The notes under the pieces: model-generated | Databases searched by the model: none | Told to the model about the DNA's origin: nothing | Seen by the model: the letters and a program-made list of their open reading frames with translations, nothing else | Shown: positions 48,294-60,600 of the stretch, in pieces | Layout: every line of letters begins with the position of its first letter | How positions within the stretch are numbered: position 1 is the stretch's first letter | Assembly (NCBI GenBank): GCA_016630905.1 | Contig: WBMQ01000013.1 | Coordinates: forward strand, 1,054,001 to 1,118,000 | DNA from: Capillidium heterosporum | Lineage: Eukaryota > Entomophthoromycota > Entomophthoromycetes > Entomophthorales > Capillidiaceae | DNA: 64,000 bases | Direction of reading: 5' to 3' | Made by a program: the position numbers and the translations under genes

Positions 48294-51226
48294 ATGGCAG
48301 AGAGGACTTTTCAAGGGGGTAAAAACGGATTTAACAATCCTAAGCCGGGGCTGAACTCTTTAAACATGGTAACGTCCACACCTTTTGCCCCACTTTTTAT
48401 TAAATTTACGGTAGACCTCGTCCTTGCTGGATGATCAGTACGATAACGACGTTATATTGAGCCAGCCCAGTAACCAAAACAACTCCAATATCAAAGTAGC
48501 AAAGTTTTTGAACCGCTTCCAGGTAAACTATACTATTTAAAGTCGTATTTATTCTGTTTTACAAAGAATGATGAGCCCACTGGTACAAGCGAGCCTTTCA
48601 GTCCATTCTCTACCAGTCAAAACCATTTTAACCAGCGCTCGAGAGAGTCTTGGAACAACAGTAGTTCAACTAATTCAGGTTAGTTTTTCCATGACTAAAT
48701 ACTAATGGATATTAGATACCTTGAGAAAACAGCCTTCGCTTACTTGGGGAAATACGGTACTCATTTCATTGACAGACTAGTGCTAATCATTAAACAGTTG
48801 GACAACAGCCATGGGTTCAAATCGCAAAACGATATTAATATTGATAGATCCTTCCCGCACCGTCCCGATTCTCGAAATAAGCTTGCTCACTCTAGGTCTT
48901 TCTACGAGCTCATGCAAGATGTAAGTAGTGCTGTGTATGGAGTTTACTGACTTTGCTAGCCTTCGGACCCTAGAACCCCATCGCCCGTGTCAACTTTGGA
49001 TAACACAAGAAGGTTCTCCAAGGCTTCCTCCAATTCGACACAGAATGAGTACTTTGGTGAAGGCTCGCAGGAATATTTCAAAAATCCGCTGTACAGACAC
49101 AGTTTTGCATCCCAGCAGGACCTTTGGACTCAGGATGGGTTCGGATATATAGAATCCCCCATCGACGATACCCCCCGCTTCGGATTCCCGTCTGTCAAGA
49201 ATAGATTGTCGCCTCCTCAGCGAGCTTCTTCCACTCCACCTTTCCAACTTCAAGCTGGAATCAAAAACAGCCAGATAGGAACTCCAGTAAGGGAAACGGC
49301 ATACAACGAGTTGTTCAGTGCACTGACTGGCCTTTCGAATTGATGACAGCCATGTAAAGAGTTTTCTAAATTGGCACTAATGTGTTTTAGGATGAGTTTA
49401 ACCACGATCGTCTATATGAAAAGAGCTATGGCCAAACCCATTCTTCCCATTTTGCTTCAAGTAACTTTAAATAGTGTTCAAAATCTAACTGCTTAAAAGG
49501 ATCCCGAAATACTCTTCGAAATACTAGCTCAGGTAACTTGTGATTGTGTTATTCGATTATTAATTTCAATAGTCTCCGACTTAAATCATACTTGGGAAAC
49601 TTCTGACCCATCTTTCGCGCCTATGCCTACTTTAGGCAGATCGGCAAGTTACTACGGTGCCAGACATGATTCCGGTTCTTCCGAAAGATCAAACCGCTAC
49701 GGTTTATCCCGCATCAATAGCTTCTACAACGACCACTCCCTCCCACGCCGTAACCAGCCTTCTTCCATCAAGTCCAACTCGGTCCAGTTCACTCCGGTCC
49801 GTGCCCGTTCAGTCAATGAGAGTAAGTTGCGTAACGAAACCTCATCTCCAAATTTGGCGCATCAACAATTAAGCCAGCAGCAGCTAATGCAGGCTCGTGA
49901 GCAAATTCTGCTCCAGCATGAGCTTTTAAACTACCGAAGTAGCAACAAGACTCCCGAACTCTACGCCAACGATAGTTCTCAATTGGAACCTGGGGGTTCG
50001 TTGAGAAGCCGAACCTTGGAGGAATTCCGTACTAGCAAGAACAAAAAATTCGAACTCAAGGTATATATATTTTGTTTTCATGTACTTACTATACCCTTAG
50101 GATATTACTGGATATATGGTCGAGTTCAGCGGTGATCAGCATGGCTCTCGTTTTATCCAACAAAAATTAGAATCGGCTTCGAGTGAAGACAAGCAGCTCG
50201 TCTTTGATGAGATTCTTCCCAACGTTCTCCAGCTTATGACCGATGTCTTTGGAAACTATGTTATTCAAAAGTTCTTCGAGCATGGTAGACAATGCTGCAA
50301 GATAAATACTGATTTCAATGTTTAGGGAGTCAAATCCAAAAGACCATCTTATTTAGACTCATGGATGGACATATCCTTTCACTGTCCCTTCAGATGTATG
50401 GATGCCGTGTCGTCCAGAAGGCTATCGAGCACATCCTCGTCGATCAACAAGCAAAGCTGATTACCGAGCTTGAGGGAAATATCATCAAGTGTGTCAAAGA
50501 TCAAAACGGAAACCACGTAGTTCAGAAGGCTATTGAGCGTATCCCTGCCAAGCACATTCAGTTTGTTATCGACGCTTTCAACGGCCAAGTTATCGCCTTG
50601 GCAACTCACCCATACGGGTGTCGCGTAATCCAAAGGATGCTGGAACATTGCAATGAAGCGCAGACTGTAACTTTTACAATACATCGCTTTACTAATCAGT
50701 TTATAGCGTCATCTTATGGAAGAAATTCACCTCAACACTCAATTCTTAATTCAAGACCAGTACGGAAACTACGTTATACAGCACGTCATGGAACGTGGAA
50801 AGCCCGTTGACCGTAGCTTAGTCGTCGATAAAATCATGGGGCAGGCATTCCAGCTTAGCAAGCATAAGTTTGCTAGCAACGTCGTCGAGAAGTGCGTGGC
50901 ACATGGTACCAAGCGGGAGCGTCAACTTCTTATCGAAGAGGTGCTCTTACCTGGTGAAGACGGAACCCCTCCACTTATTCATATGGTCAAAGATCAATTC
51001 GCCAACTACGTAGTGCAAAAGATGCTTGACGTAGTCGATGGTTCTCAGCGTGAACTGTTGATAGCCAAACTCAAGCCACACCTCAACTCACTTCGCAAAT
51101 TCACCTATGGCAAACACCTCATTTCAAGTAACTTGTTTTATTGTATGTTTCCTAATCCATCCATTAGAAGTTGAAAAGATCTTGGCCCAGATCAAGCGGA
51201 ACCCAGCGCAACTCCCCAACTATTGA
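48294..51226 (+). CDS. Pumilio/PUF-family RNA-binding protein
   Basis: PUF proteins bind UGUA-type elements in 3' UTRs and repress or localise mRNAs. The gene starts [19 protein letters not shown] and has about twelve exons. The N-terminal half (to about 50,060) is Ser/Asn/Pro-rich and disordered. The C-terminal half has eight PUF repeats, with core triplets visible in order: [84 protein letters not shown] and [12 protein letters not shown]. The C-cap [20 protein letters not shown] follows. The repeat triplet set is that of Puf3/Pumilio-type proteins. One intron (49287-49390, about 104 nt) is inferred, because retaining it gives an in-frame TGA. The protein ends at 51226 (...NPAQLPNY). Confidence 0.92.
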
Positions 51227-52363
51227 CGCACCTCAAGTCAGCTCCCATAACTTGGAGTCCACCAGCAATGACTCTGGTATCCAATTGACCGAGAGCTCCT
51301 AAACTTTCGACCACACCTGCAGTTTTGACAAACTGCTACCTGTAACTTAGAACTCCTTGTAACTAAACCCCACTTTTCCCGAAACAATTAATCTACCTCG
51401 CCTCTTAATTTGTTTTCCTTAATGCCACCCTACACCTTCCTTTAGATAAATGTTATCACTTTGCCACCACCCGATAGAAACAATAACTCATGGTTCGCAC
51501 CTACTTGCCTTTGTATTATGGATGTCAAGGCTACATGTATGTTAATATAAGCTTACTTGCCGACTTTCAAGTTTAGTGGCCATGCTGTTAATTCGAGGTA
51601 CTTTTACCTTTTAATTCTCACCTGATACACATAAAAGTTTAGTACATTATAAATAAACTTCCTCTTTAAATTTGTAAATTTAAGTGTTTATTTTACTTAT
51701 TGGTGTAAAGAAAGCAATAGCTATTTGAAGTTATTATAGCAAGTTTATATTTTGTTTCTAAATGTTTTTATCGATGCTTATACTCAAACTGTATGCTATT
51801 ATACCTATTTTAATTCAATAAGTACCAAGTTTCCAAGAAAAGTATTAGAAAGTCCTATCAAAGTTGTGAGAGATACATAAAAGTAATTTGATACATCGAG
51901 TAAAATTGATTAGTAATTCTAATCATTTTAAAGGATTATCAAGTCACGAACCAAAGTTTAAAATATACGACTATCGAAAGAAAAGTTGTTTCCACAAACA
52001 AAAATAAAGATAGATAGCACCACAGCTATCAGAGCAAAATGAAAAACAGCCTGGTGCAGTATAGCTAGGGTAACAAAGACATGCCAAGTACGAATCTCAA
52101 TTTGCATGTATTCTGCCAAATATATAAATGTGGCAACTGCTATAGATCAGAGATGGTATGACTTAAAAATATATATACATAGTTTATATACAATCCTGAA
52201 AAGTAAAAATAGATATCAAATTAAATCAACGTATATACAAACTAATGTCAGCCATAGAGGTGCCAACCCACTTTAATTAAATATAAACTGCCAAAGAACT
52301 TACAAATGCTTCTAAAGTAAATGAAAGGAAACAGGTACAGGAAACAACCATATACAAGATGCA
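51227..52363. other. Convergent intergenic region
   Basis: About 1.1 kb between the convergent Pumilio and four-span membrane genes. The part near 51,240-51,350 is less AT-rich and is probably Pumilio 3' UTR. No other gene seen. Confidence 0.5.
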
Positions 52364-53027
52364 CTATATACTTACACTACCGTAGCCCGAAAGCCTTAGG
52401 ACGGGAGCACTACGCTTCCTTGTCAAAAAGATCATGTTAAAGACCAAGCAGTCCAAGATAGCACTCAACAACCCCAGCTTGGCTGAGTAGCCCAAGGTGA
52501 CCAGCAACCAGCCGTGCTCGTATCTCAGCATCCGAAAGTTATCCTCACTATATATAACCAGCAATATAACCATCAAGGCCAAAAATTTGAAGATGGCTTT
52601 AGAGAGATTTAGTACATATAGCAAATTAAAAAGGTTACTTACAGTTAAAGGAAAGAAATCCTAATAAAAGTTTCCAAGCTCTTGCCCGAAGTTGTCGATG
52701 CGAAGTCAACGTTAAACTCAAGTCGTAGGTCAACTTGAGGGTGAAAAGTTGCAGTAACACTAAAAGTAAGTATATCGAACCGGCTATATCCCACATCTGA
52801 CAAAGTAAACTGGATTTTTTACACAGCTTGGAGTTGGGGTTGGGCATACGTTGACAACTCTGCGAAGAACAGCTGAAGAAAAGCCCTAGGTGAAAGTAAA
52901 AGTAGTTGCCTTTAACGTCGATCAAGTCGACTTCGACCCAGTAGTTGCTAAATTGGCTAAAGAGAAGGAGTAGGTAACTTAAACTGCTGACGTAGAGGGC
53001 CACTATGTACACGGAGCGAAATGTCAT
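52364..53027 (-). CDS. Four-span membrane protein, claudin/SUR7/PMP22-like layout
   Basis: Two exons give about 200 residues. The start at 53027 reads MTFRSVYIVALYVSSLSYLL (span 1). Then comes a loop with NYWVE and HLGLFFSCSSQSCQRM, recalling the W...GLW..C signature of the claudin/PMP22/SUR7 group. Next are LCQMWDIAGSIYLLLVLLQL (span 2), IFKFLALMVILLVIYS after the intron (span 3), and a last span around LVTLGYSAKLGLLSAILDCL and LVFNMIFL. A basic cytosolic tail follows (TRKRSAPVLRLSGYGS). The end could be 52364, or about 52300 if a final intron is spliced. The similarity is in layout and the loop residues only; I cannot name an ortholog. Such proteins organise plasma-membrane domains or septa in fungi. 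Confidence 0.65.
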
Positions 53028-54525
53028 TAATCGACTCTAGTTTGGTATTGTAGGTTTTTGTGCTGCTGTTTTGTGTTGTTGGTGCTGAGTTGGCTTTTAA
53101 TCAAAGGTCTAAATTTGGATAAAGTCAAGTGTGGGGAAAGGGAAGTTATGTAGCTTTGATCTGTAGTTTTTACACTTAGCTCAGCATAGGGTTTAGGCTT
53201 AAGTTTGCTGGCTTGATTATCTTGATTGGATCTAGAAATCCTAAAATAGACTGGTTTAGTCACGCTTAAAGCTAATTTGATCAACTGGTTTTTGCTGATG
53301 GTTCAAAACAAAGGCCGCTTCCAAGTTACTGATGCTGGATTTAGGTCCCTAAAGCGCCCTGTATACATGTGGTCTGGTCTATACTCGGTTTGTTTGGAAC
53401 TTTCAATTAAGGTCACACCCTTCTTTCAATAGGTTCAAAGTAATCACACTTTTACAAAGAATGCTGTTGGAATCGTGGTGGGTAGCTATCCTAAACAATA
53501 GAAAAGGGGTAGATAATGGGTTCAATGTAATTGCAATATTGATCAAAGTAACATGCTGGTAGATTTGAGAACATTGCGTTTTAAAGTAGTTTCATATTAA
53601 GACTGGCCTTACATATCTTTACTCATTGTGATCTGAACGGCAGGTATATAAAACATCTTTTACTTTAGTATTTTTGAAATTATTCCATAGAAGCATAATT
53701 TATAAAGCTTGATCCCCAAAATCCTTGCATTCAATCCATGAAGTTTAGCGTATAAATCCAAAATAATTGTGAAATGTACAGCAAATTTTTTGATAAATTG
53801 TAAAAGATTAATAAATTAACTTAAAAAGTAGCGAAAATTGGCACTAGATTTATTGTATAGGAGTTTTCTTATCAAGGTTTAGAAGGCTATACTGTGCCTT
53901 TCCAATTTGCCTGCAATTTATACAATTGTGAGTTCAAGATTTCGATGCAGTTGATTTGGAATATATTAGTATATACCTCAAACTAGTATACTAGAAATAT
54001 ATAGCTACTAGTACTTTGGCGATCTAGGTAAATGTCTTCAAGCTTTATAGTGGTCTATATGGGAATATAACATTTCCCTACTGTACGTTTAAAAATAGGA
54101 GGCATAGATAGATTAAATGAGGTTACATAGTACATCGTTTAGAATATACAGATGTGCCTAAAGTCTTTGAATGATGTAAACATCAAAAAACTAATTGTGC
54201 CTTATTGGTAAAATTTTTCCGATAAATTGACTTGCAAGATTAAGGAAATCCAGTATAGATTTGCACTATAGTCCTTTCATATTTAGAATAGAAGTGGTAA
54301 AGTTGGTCTCATAAAATAATGATGCATATGTATACGTGCAAGATTTGTAGTGAAACAATTTATAGCAAAATCAGGGTTATGTTGGAATAGCTGTGTTCAA
54401 CTTAAAATAACAATTCTAAACCAGCTTCCAAATTAGGTACTGTAAAAGTTTTGAATACGTGTAAGTTTCTTTTTAAAAGCGATATATAACTTCAGTTAAT
54501 CTCTATACTTTTCTTTAGATTTAAA
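53028..54525. other. Divergent intergenic region
   Basis: About 1.5 kb between the divergent four-span and type II membrane-protein genes. An open frame at 53,027-53,284 starts with TTG and ends exactly at the four-span ATG; it is treated as leader sequence. Nothing else recognised. Confidence 0.45.
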
Positions 54526-56201
54526 ATGAAGGACAAGCTTGTAAATGAAATAGCTACTAATCCCAACTCCTCAAATGGTAATCTAAATATATATATAGAT
54601 ACATATATTGAACCTTGATTTTAGATAATGTTGATTTAGCAAACGTTAGACCCAACTATTTCAGTTTCAACCGAAGGATGATTTTGGTTTTTGGAGTGGT
54701 TGTTTCGGTATTTGCTGCCATTTATATCAAGAGCTTAACCTACTCCCAAAGGAAAACTAATTTGAAGCCAGACTTGACAAACTACAAGTATCATAGTTGT
54801 GATCGTGAGTCTCCGTTGCGATGCTCAGGAAATTTTACTTTGAATCCGAAAGAAGTTACCAATTTCAGGTTCACTGAGTACAACGACTACAAGGTATCTT
54901 TATAAAACTTGAATTATTACTAATCTGATAAGGGTAGTGAAGTTCGTATTGCCCAGCACAACGACTCATCTGATATTAAAGTATCCTACATAATCGACAC
55001 TTCGGACCAAAGGGCTTTAGAAAACTTGAAAGTATATTATAGTAACGAAGATGAATATCAACTTTATATCGAACCCTCAGCACAGTCATATTTGCCTAGC
55101 CCGGATATTAGTCTTCAACTTACCGTCAGCTTCCCACAAAGTTTAGAAAGCTTTGACAGTATATCCTTCTTTGGAAACTTGGACAGTGTATCTGCAATTA
55201 CTGGTGTCAACATCGCCTTCAAACACTTGTACATAAAGTCGAAAGGAGCCGTAGTTATTCGTTCCATCAAAGTACATCACATTGATATCTTGTCGAATGG
55301 GCTTATTCATATTTATGATGTACAAGCGAACTGGGGTCAGATAAAATCCGATAGATCAGATGTAGTTGTCGAAGGTCTTAGAAAGCTGAAAGGTCCAGTC
55401 CAACCAAACCCAAATAGTAGCTACAGCTTGAACTTGAAGGATGACTGTGCTGGTAGAAGAGAATCCTTTTACATCTACAGCAAAGGGAATGTACATCTAT
55501 CCAACTTAAATATTAACGATATTTACTTTGACTGTAAAGAATCATACCTCACCCAAGTTACTGCTGAATCTCTAAAGGTGAATGGAGAGGGTAGAGTAAC
55601 GATAACCAACTCATCCATCAAATTTCAAACCATCTTTACTAAAGGTGGGGATGTATCAGTGAAGGTAAATAACTCCGACTACATTTACATCCACAACGAA
55701 AGTGGTTCAATCAGTGTTGACATTCAATCACTTGGCACCTTGACAAAGACGCAGTACATCAAAGATGAATGTCATCATTACAACTATGGGCATCTGATGG
55801 GAGGATGCTTACATTATGACTACTACCTAGGTTACTACTACTTTGAACTGATGGCTACAAATGAGGCTTCCAAACTTACTTTACCGTCGACCTTTCAAGG
55901 GAACTTTATGGCTGCATCCAAAAATGGCACCGCTTTAGTAAACACTACTTTGTACAAAGGTAGGATTCACCATTTGGAATATACAACCAATCTGAAGGTA
56001 GGTTACTCAGGCACCAACTTTAATCTTAATGGTATAGTTTACGATACTCCAGATACGTTTGTAGAATGTGTATATGAATATGAGGAAATCTCAATACCAA
56101 CCATTAGATTGGGTCCCTTTTGGAACACTAGAGGTAATAAGAATAGTATCTACATCCAGACTGGTGGGTCCAGTGATTCGGCTATAATAAACTTTAAATA
56201 A
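54526..56201 (+). CDS. Type II membrane protein with beta-rich extracellular domain, hypothetical
   Basis: Three exons give about 520 residues. A short cytosolic start (MKDKLVNEIATNPNSSNDNV) precedes one membrane span, MILVFGVVVSVFAAIYIKSL (about residues 37-57). The outside part begins with a Cys-containing segment (SCDRESPLRCSGNF) and then runs about 440 residues of alternating hydrophobic/polar strands. Examples are GAVVIRSIKVHHIDILSNGL, GNVHLSNLNINDIYFD, GEGRVTITNSSIKFQTIFTK and SGSISVDIQSLGTLT. Such spaced strand-turn text is typical of beta-helix or stacked-sheet adhesin-like folds. Several NxS/T sites suggest glycosylation. A Cys pair (KDECHHYN...GGCLHY) may form a disulfide. No family recognised. 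A cell-surface or wall-facing role is inference. Confidence 0.7.
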
Positions 56202-56919
56202 GCCTCTTCTATATCGGTTTTATATAGTTGGTTAGTGAATAAAAATTGGTTTTCAAAGTGTTTGATATCTATTAAAATATAGTTCTTGCAATAGCCATAT
56301 CCCATTGTTTTATCACCCAGCGATTACCTTTTTTAGTTCTGGTAGCCATCAATCAATAGTCTAAAAATATAATGGAATCAAAGGATCAAGTTTATTATAC
56401 CAAGCTAAAATAAAGGTCAATAGAGCTTATAAAGTCAACAACCATCAAAATAAAATTGAAATGAAGACTGCTATGCTATTCTGGACATTAAAAGGCTTAC
56501 AGTTTTATAATATGTTGTTCATATAAACAAGGTGGCTTTTAGCAAGTTCAATTATAAAGGATTCTCAAATTTATGCAAACACCATAGCATAAGAACGTAG
56601 GCCTTTTAATAATACAAAGCAGTATCGTTTATAGAGATATGTGATCTTCTACAGTTGAACTTATAGGCTGCTACCCAGACTTCCTGAACAGTGTGTTATA
56701 AAGGGAGGGTAAGACAAACCAGAAAAGTATGCTTTTATTCCAATTAAGATAAAGATGTAGGCCTAAGACACTAATACAAACTCACAAATACATCGAAATT
56801 TCCTTACCACAGCCACCCCTCAATAGCTTTATAACTCAAAGCATCCATGCAGGGGAAAAGCTTAAATTATGATTCATAAACGCAAAAAGATAGAAAAATA
56901 TGACATAATGCAAATAAAG
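56202..56919. other. Convergent intergenic region
   Basis: About 720 bp of AT-rich DNA between the convergent type II membrane gene and the 57-kb zinc-finger gene. No gene or repeat recognised. Confidence 0.5.
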
Positions 56920-57691
56920 TTACTGAGGCGCCTGGCTCAAGATGTTGTGGCAGGTAGGTACTGGGGGTAAAGTAGCTGTCGAAGGCAACTTGAAGCAGTT
57001 GAAACCAAAGTATACATTGGCTGCATTATATATTCGATTGGAGCAGGCGTTGCTCAAGGCGTTACGTACATTAGCTATAGCTTGGTGCTTGCGTAAACAC
57101 CGTTTCGTCTTGAGGTGGCGGTCAAAGATGTCTTTGCGGTAGAACCCAATTTTGCAGGCCGAGCAATTGTAGTTCTTGAAGTCGTTGTGGGTACCTAGAT
57201 GGCGCTTCAACACGTACTTTTTGCTGAAATACTTGCTGCAGATCTCACATCTAAATTGAGAATTTCTTAGACCGCAGTTGGAAGCATCTTGTTCGTTGGA
57301 TGTAGCTGGAGAACTTGGATTGGCTGCATTGGGAGTTTCAATGCAAGTGGTGAAGTTAGATAGGACAGTTGGCGGGGCTACTAGAGTAGTTTGGCTATCT
57401 TTTGAAGGAGGAAACTTCATTGCAAAAGTTGGGCATCCATTCGGGTAGCATATCGGTGTAGCTTTGGTTGTAGTATGGGAAGTTGTTAAAGTTGTTGGGT
57501 GTTCGGTTGTACGATTCAAATCCAGAAGTGCTGGAGTACGTCTTTTGAGGGGCGAACTCATCGCTCTGAATGATAGATGACATGTCGTTGGGGCTTGTAG
57601 GTGACTTATCGTAGCAGTCGTAGAAAGTCCCCCAAGGCAACATGTTGGGCTGGATGTAATTTAAATAGTTTAGACTCTTGTTGATACTCAT
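56920..57691 (-). CDS. C2H2/C2HC zinc-finger regulator with a frame switch
   Basis: The start at 57691 reads MSINKSLNYLNYIQPNMLPW with an Asn/Tyr/Pro-rich activator-like text, open to 57395. The fingers lie in the +1 frame, open from about 57561 to 56920: FRCEICSKYFSKKYVLKRHL then CSACKIGFYRKDIFDRHLKT followed by KRC. The second finger ends in Cys rather than His (C-x2-C-x12-H-x5-C). The two frames overlap by about 165 bp. They could be joined by an intron of 118 or 145 nt ending at 57395, by a +1 shift, or by a base error; no short intron works. Two TATATAAG boxes lie 40-60 bp upstream. It is paralogous to the gene at 61.4 kb. Confidence 0.72.
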
Positions 57692-60600
57692 TTTCGTGTA
57701 GATGCAAACGTTTTTAATCGGTGCCTAGGAGCTTATATAGTGCTTATATACCCTCTATCCAGCCTTAAGATGCTGGCGATCCACGTATTCATCTGACACC
57801 GTTTAATGCAAGGGGCTGGCTTACCTATAGTTCGGATAGTTTGCATATACTTTTAAACTTAAAGGTAGGGAATTCGAGGTATCCACCTACGATTTCAAGA
57901 CTAAAAAAGTAAATCTGAGCACTTCTTTACTCCTGCTCATCAGAAAAGATGGCCGCTCCAAATTTTTACCCTATTTGTCAACTTCTACTTTAGGCGCGGT
58001 CTCAGAATGTCGATGCATGTGAGCCTGTTCTAAACTTTAAGTTGCAGCTCAGCCTTTACAGGTCTTGCCGTCATGCAGATTATTCCGTTTTAATAGAAAA
58101 GGCTTGCCATAAATGTTCCCCATAATTTGTATTAGACTGAATAAATGCTCGACAAAAGCTTATACTGATCTGTTCACGATTTTGAGGTGTAGTTTTATTA
58201 GGTTAACTGTAAAAACACTTCAAATTTAGGAACGGATAGTGTTTCTAGATCAATGTGTTTTGGTATGGTGTCCTTTTTCCTAATTTTTGACAAAGGTTCG
58301 CTCTAAAGCTTTGCCATACTAGAAAGTTCTTTCTAGAGGGTTTTTGACATAATTTGCTATTGTTAGATTCTTCTCATACCAAAACTATTGCAACGAATTC
58401 CATATACTTAAGTATGCAACTAAATTAAAGCTCTTGGATTCCAATACAATCATTTTGGTACTTTGTTGTTTAGTGAGTATCGCAATGCAAGCTCTCATCC
58501 GGATTGTATACTTGGCACATTATAATCACCATTATCATTTTCAATATATACGTTGATAGATATAAAACTTTGAAGAATAAAGAATTGTGCTTTGCTACTG
58601 TTCCCATCTTATATTTTAAAGTATAAAGCTACCGCCTAATTTCGCAAATGGTGTTCTTAAGAGTTCATTCATATATAGATATATCATTTAATATATAATC
58701 ATAGGCGTATTAAAGTATAAAATAATGATATAATAATATTTTCACTTGAGTAGAAGTTTAACTTTGATTAATGTTTACAACTTTCTCGAAAAGCCATAAT
58801 AGGCTTTATAATTTGATCCAAAATATACAACATAGCAGTAGGTTCAAAGCATTTAGCGCCTCAGGAAATGTTCACTAAGTTTACAGAATATACAAAATTA
58901 TCAATGTTTTTATTTTAAAACGAAAACTATAGTGTATTTAACGACTACTATTTCTATATATATTAAAGATTATTTACAGTATCACCAATAGAATACACCC
59001 ACTATTAAAGACCTCGCTATTCTATTGGATTTAAGTATAAAGTCCAAAATCTAAAGCCATTTCAAGACAAAATAAGCTAAAGGCAGCAGCTTCGAACGCT
59101 TGCAACTCAGCTCTTGAGTTTAAATTTGAGCCACCATCAATGCCAATATATTGGGCCCGTTAATTAACAAGGAACCTTGAAATGCTTACCAAGTAAACTA
59201 TCGAGTCAATTAATGACCCTTTCCTATTTACACTAAAACATTAAGATTCGCTGGTCTCAAAAAGCCAGATGTCACCACATTTGCTACGTTACCTCTACTG
59301 CAAAACACTGGTATTAAGTCTTTATCTCGAGCTCTGGAGTTGCTTGTGGTGAAGTTGCCCATTTACAGCGGCGTATAATTTATAAACTAGGTAAGGAAGT
59401 AAGGAATAGAAGCCTATACTTTCTAAAAAAAGCAGTTCGAGGTGGAAATCCTTTTATATCCACGTTTTCAGAAGGATCCAAGGAATAAACTGAAACTGAT
59501 ATGAGTCCGCTTCACCTTCAGTATTAGGCAATGCTTTGTAGTTTAAAAATAAGTTGTGCGATTTATTGATTAATTGGTTTTTTAATTTCCGCGAGCATTA
59601 GTCCACCTTCACCTAGGGATTCAGCAAATAGCTATTTGAGCAATTTGAATAAAATCTAGATGCATACAGTCGCCATCAAATCCCAAAAGAACTGTTGCAT
59701 TAATCCACCCCATTCCAAAATTCAGAAAACTTTCATTATATATATTAGAAAATAGTTGTGTATTTCAGAACAAGTAGTGATATTGCAAGAAAATTTAAGA
59801 TGGTGTAGCATTCAAGTTTCTTATCCAACAAAATTCATTGTAGAATCCACCATTCTGCGCTTTATATTATATTGTTATCCATATATGAACATCTCTCCAT
59901 TTATAATCTACCTTGCGCTTTGTCAGCTATAATAGCAGCCTTTGGTTTTTTAGATGCAAAGGAATTTTATTTAGCTTATTGGCACCTTTTAATTTACTTC
60001 TTTACAAAACGTGTGCCATTGTCTATAAGACTGAAGACAACTGAGTATTAAGATATTAGACCTTTGAAACTCAAGCCTTAAATAACATTGCTACCTCTGT
60101 CCAAAATTAATTTGTGTCATGAACATCTGGCTAAAGTAAGTTGCAAATACTTTCCTTACTAGGATGGTAAGAAAGGACGGAGGTGGATTTGGCTTTACAT
60201 ATACTCTTTTCGTTCTGATTCATCTATTAAGCTATGCCTTTTTTGAATACTTAAAGTGAAATCAATCAAGAACTATAGCACCTATTAAAGAAGTCTATAA
60301 CTTTATTTTGTTACAAATGTGATGTTCTAAAGTTTCTCATAAATTTTACCATGCTGAGAAATGCTGTAAAAAATAAATATAGCCGCATTCAGTCATAAAA
60401 CTGTGCAAAAAATTGACAAACTATGATGGAAAGTATAATTGCAAGGATATGTTTTAAAATTGGATCGATAATTTAGTTAGCCCATCTACCCTTTGTTTTA
60501 GAAATTTTAAAATTTGTAGGTATATCTTCAAAAGATAAGTTACTTAACGTTTGATCTTGGATATTTGAATGTCCCAGATGGTACTATTAAATTCTACATA

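Noticed and set aside
53027-53284. 85-codon minus-strand ORF ending at the start of the four-span protein
   Set aside because: It begins with TTG, is low in complexity and has no family features. It is best read as leader sequence.
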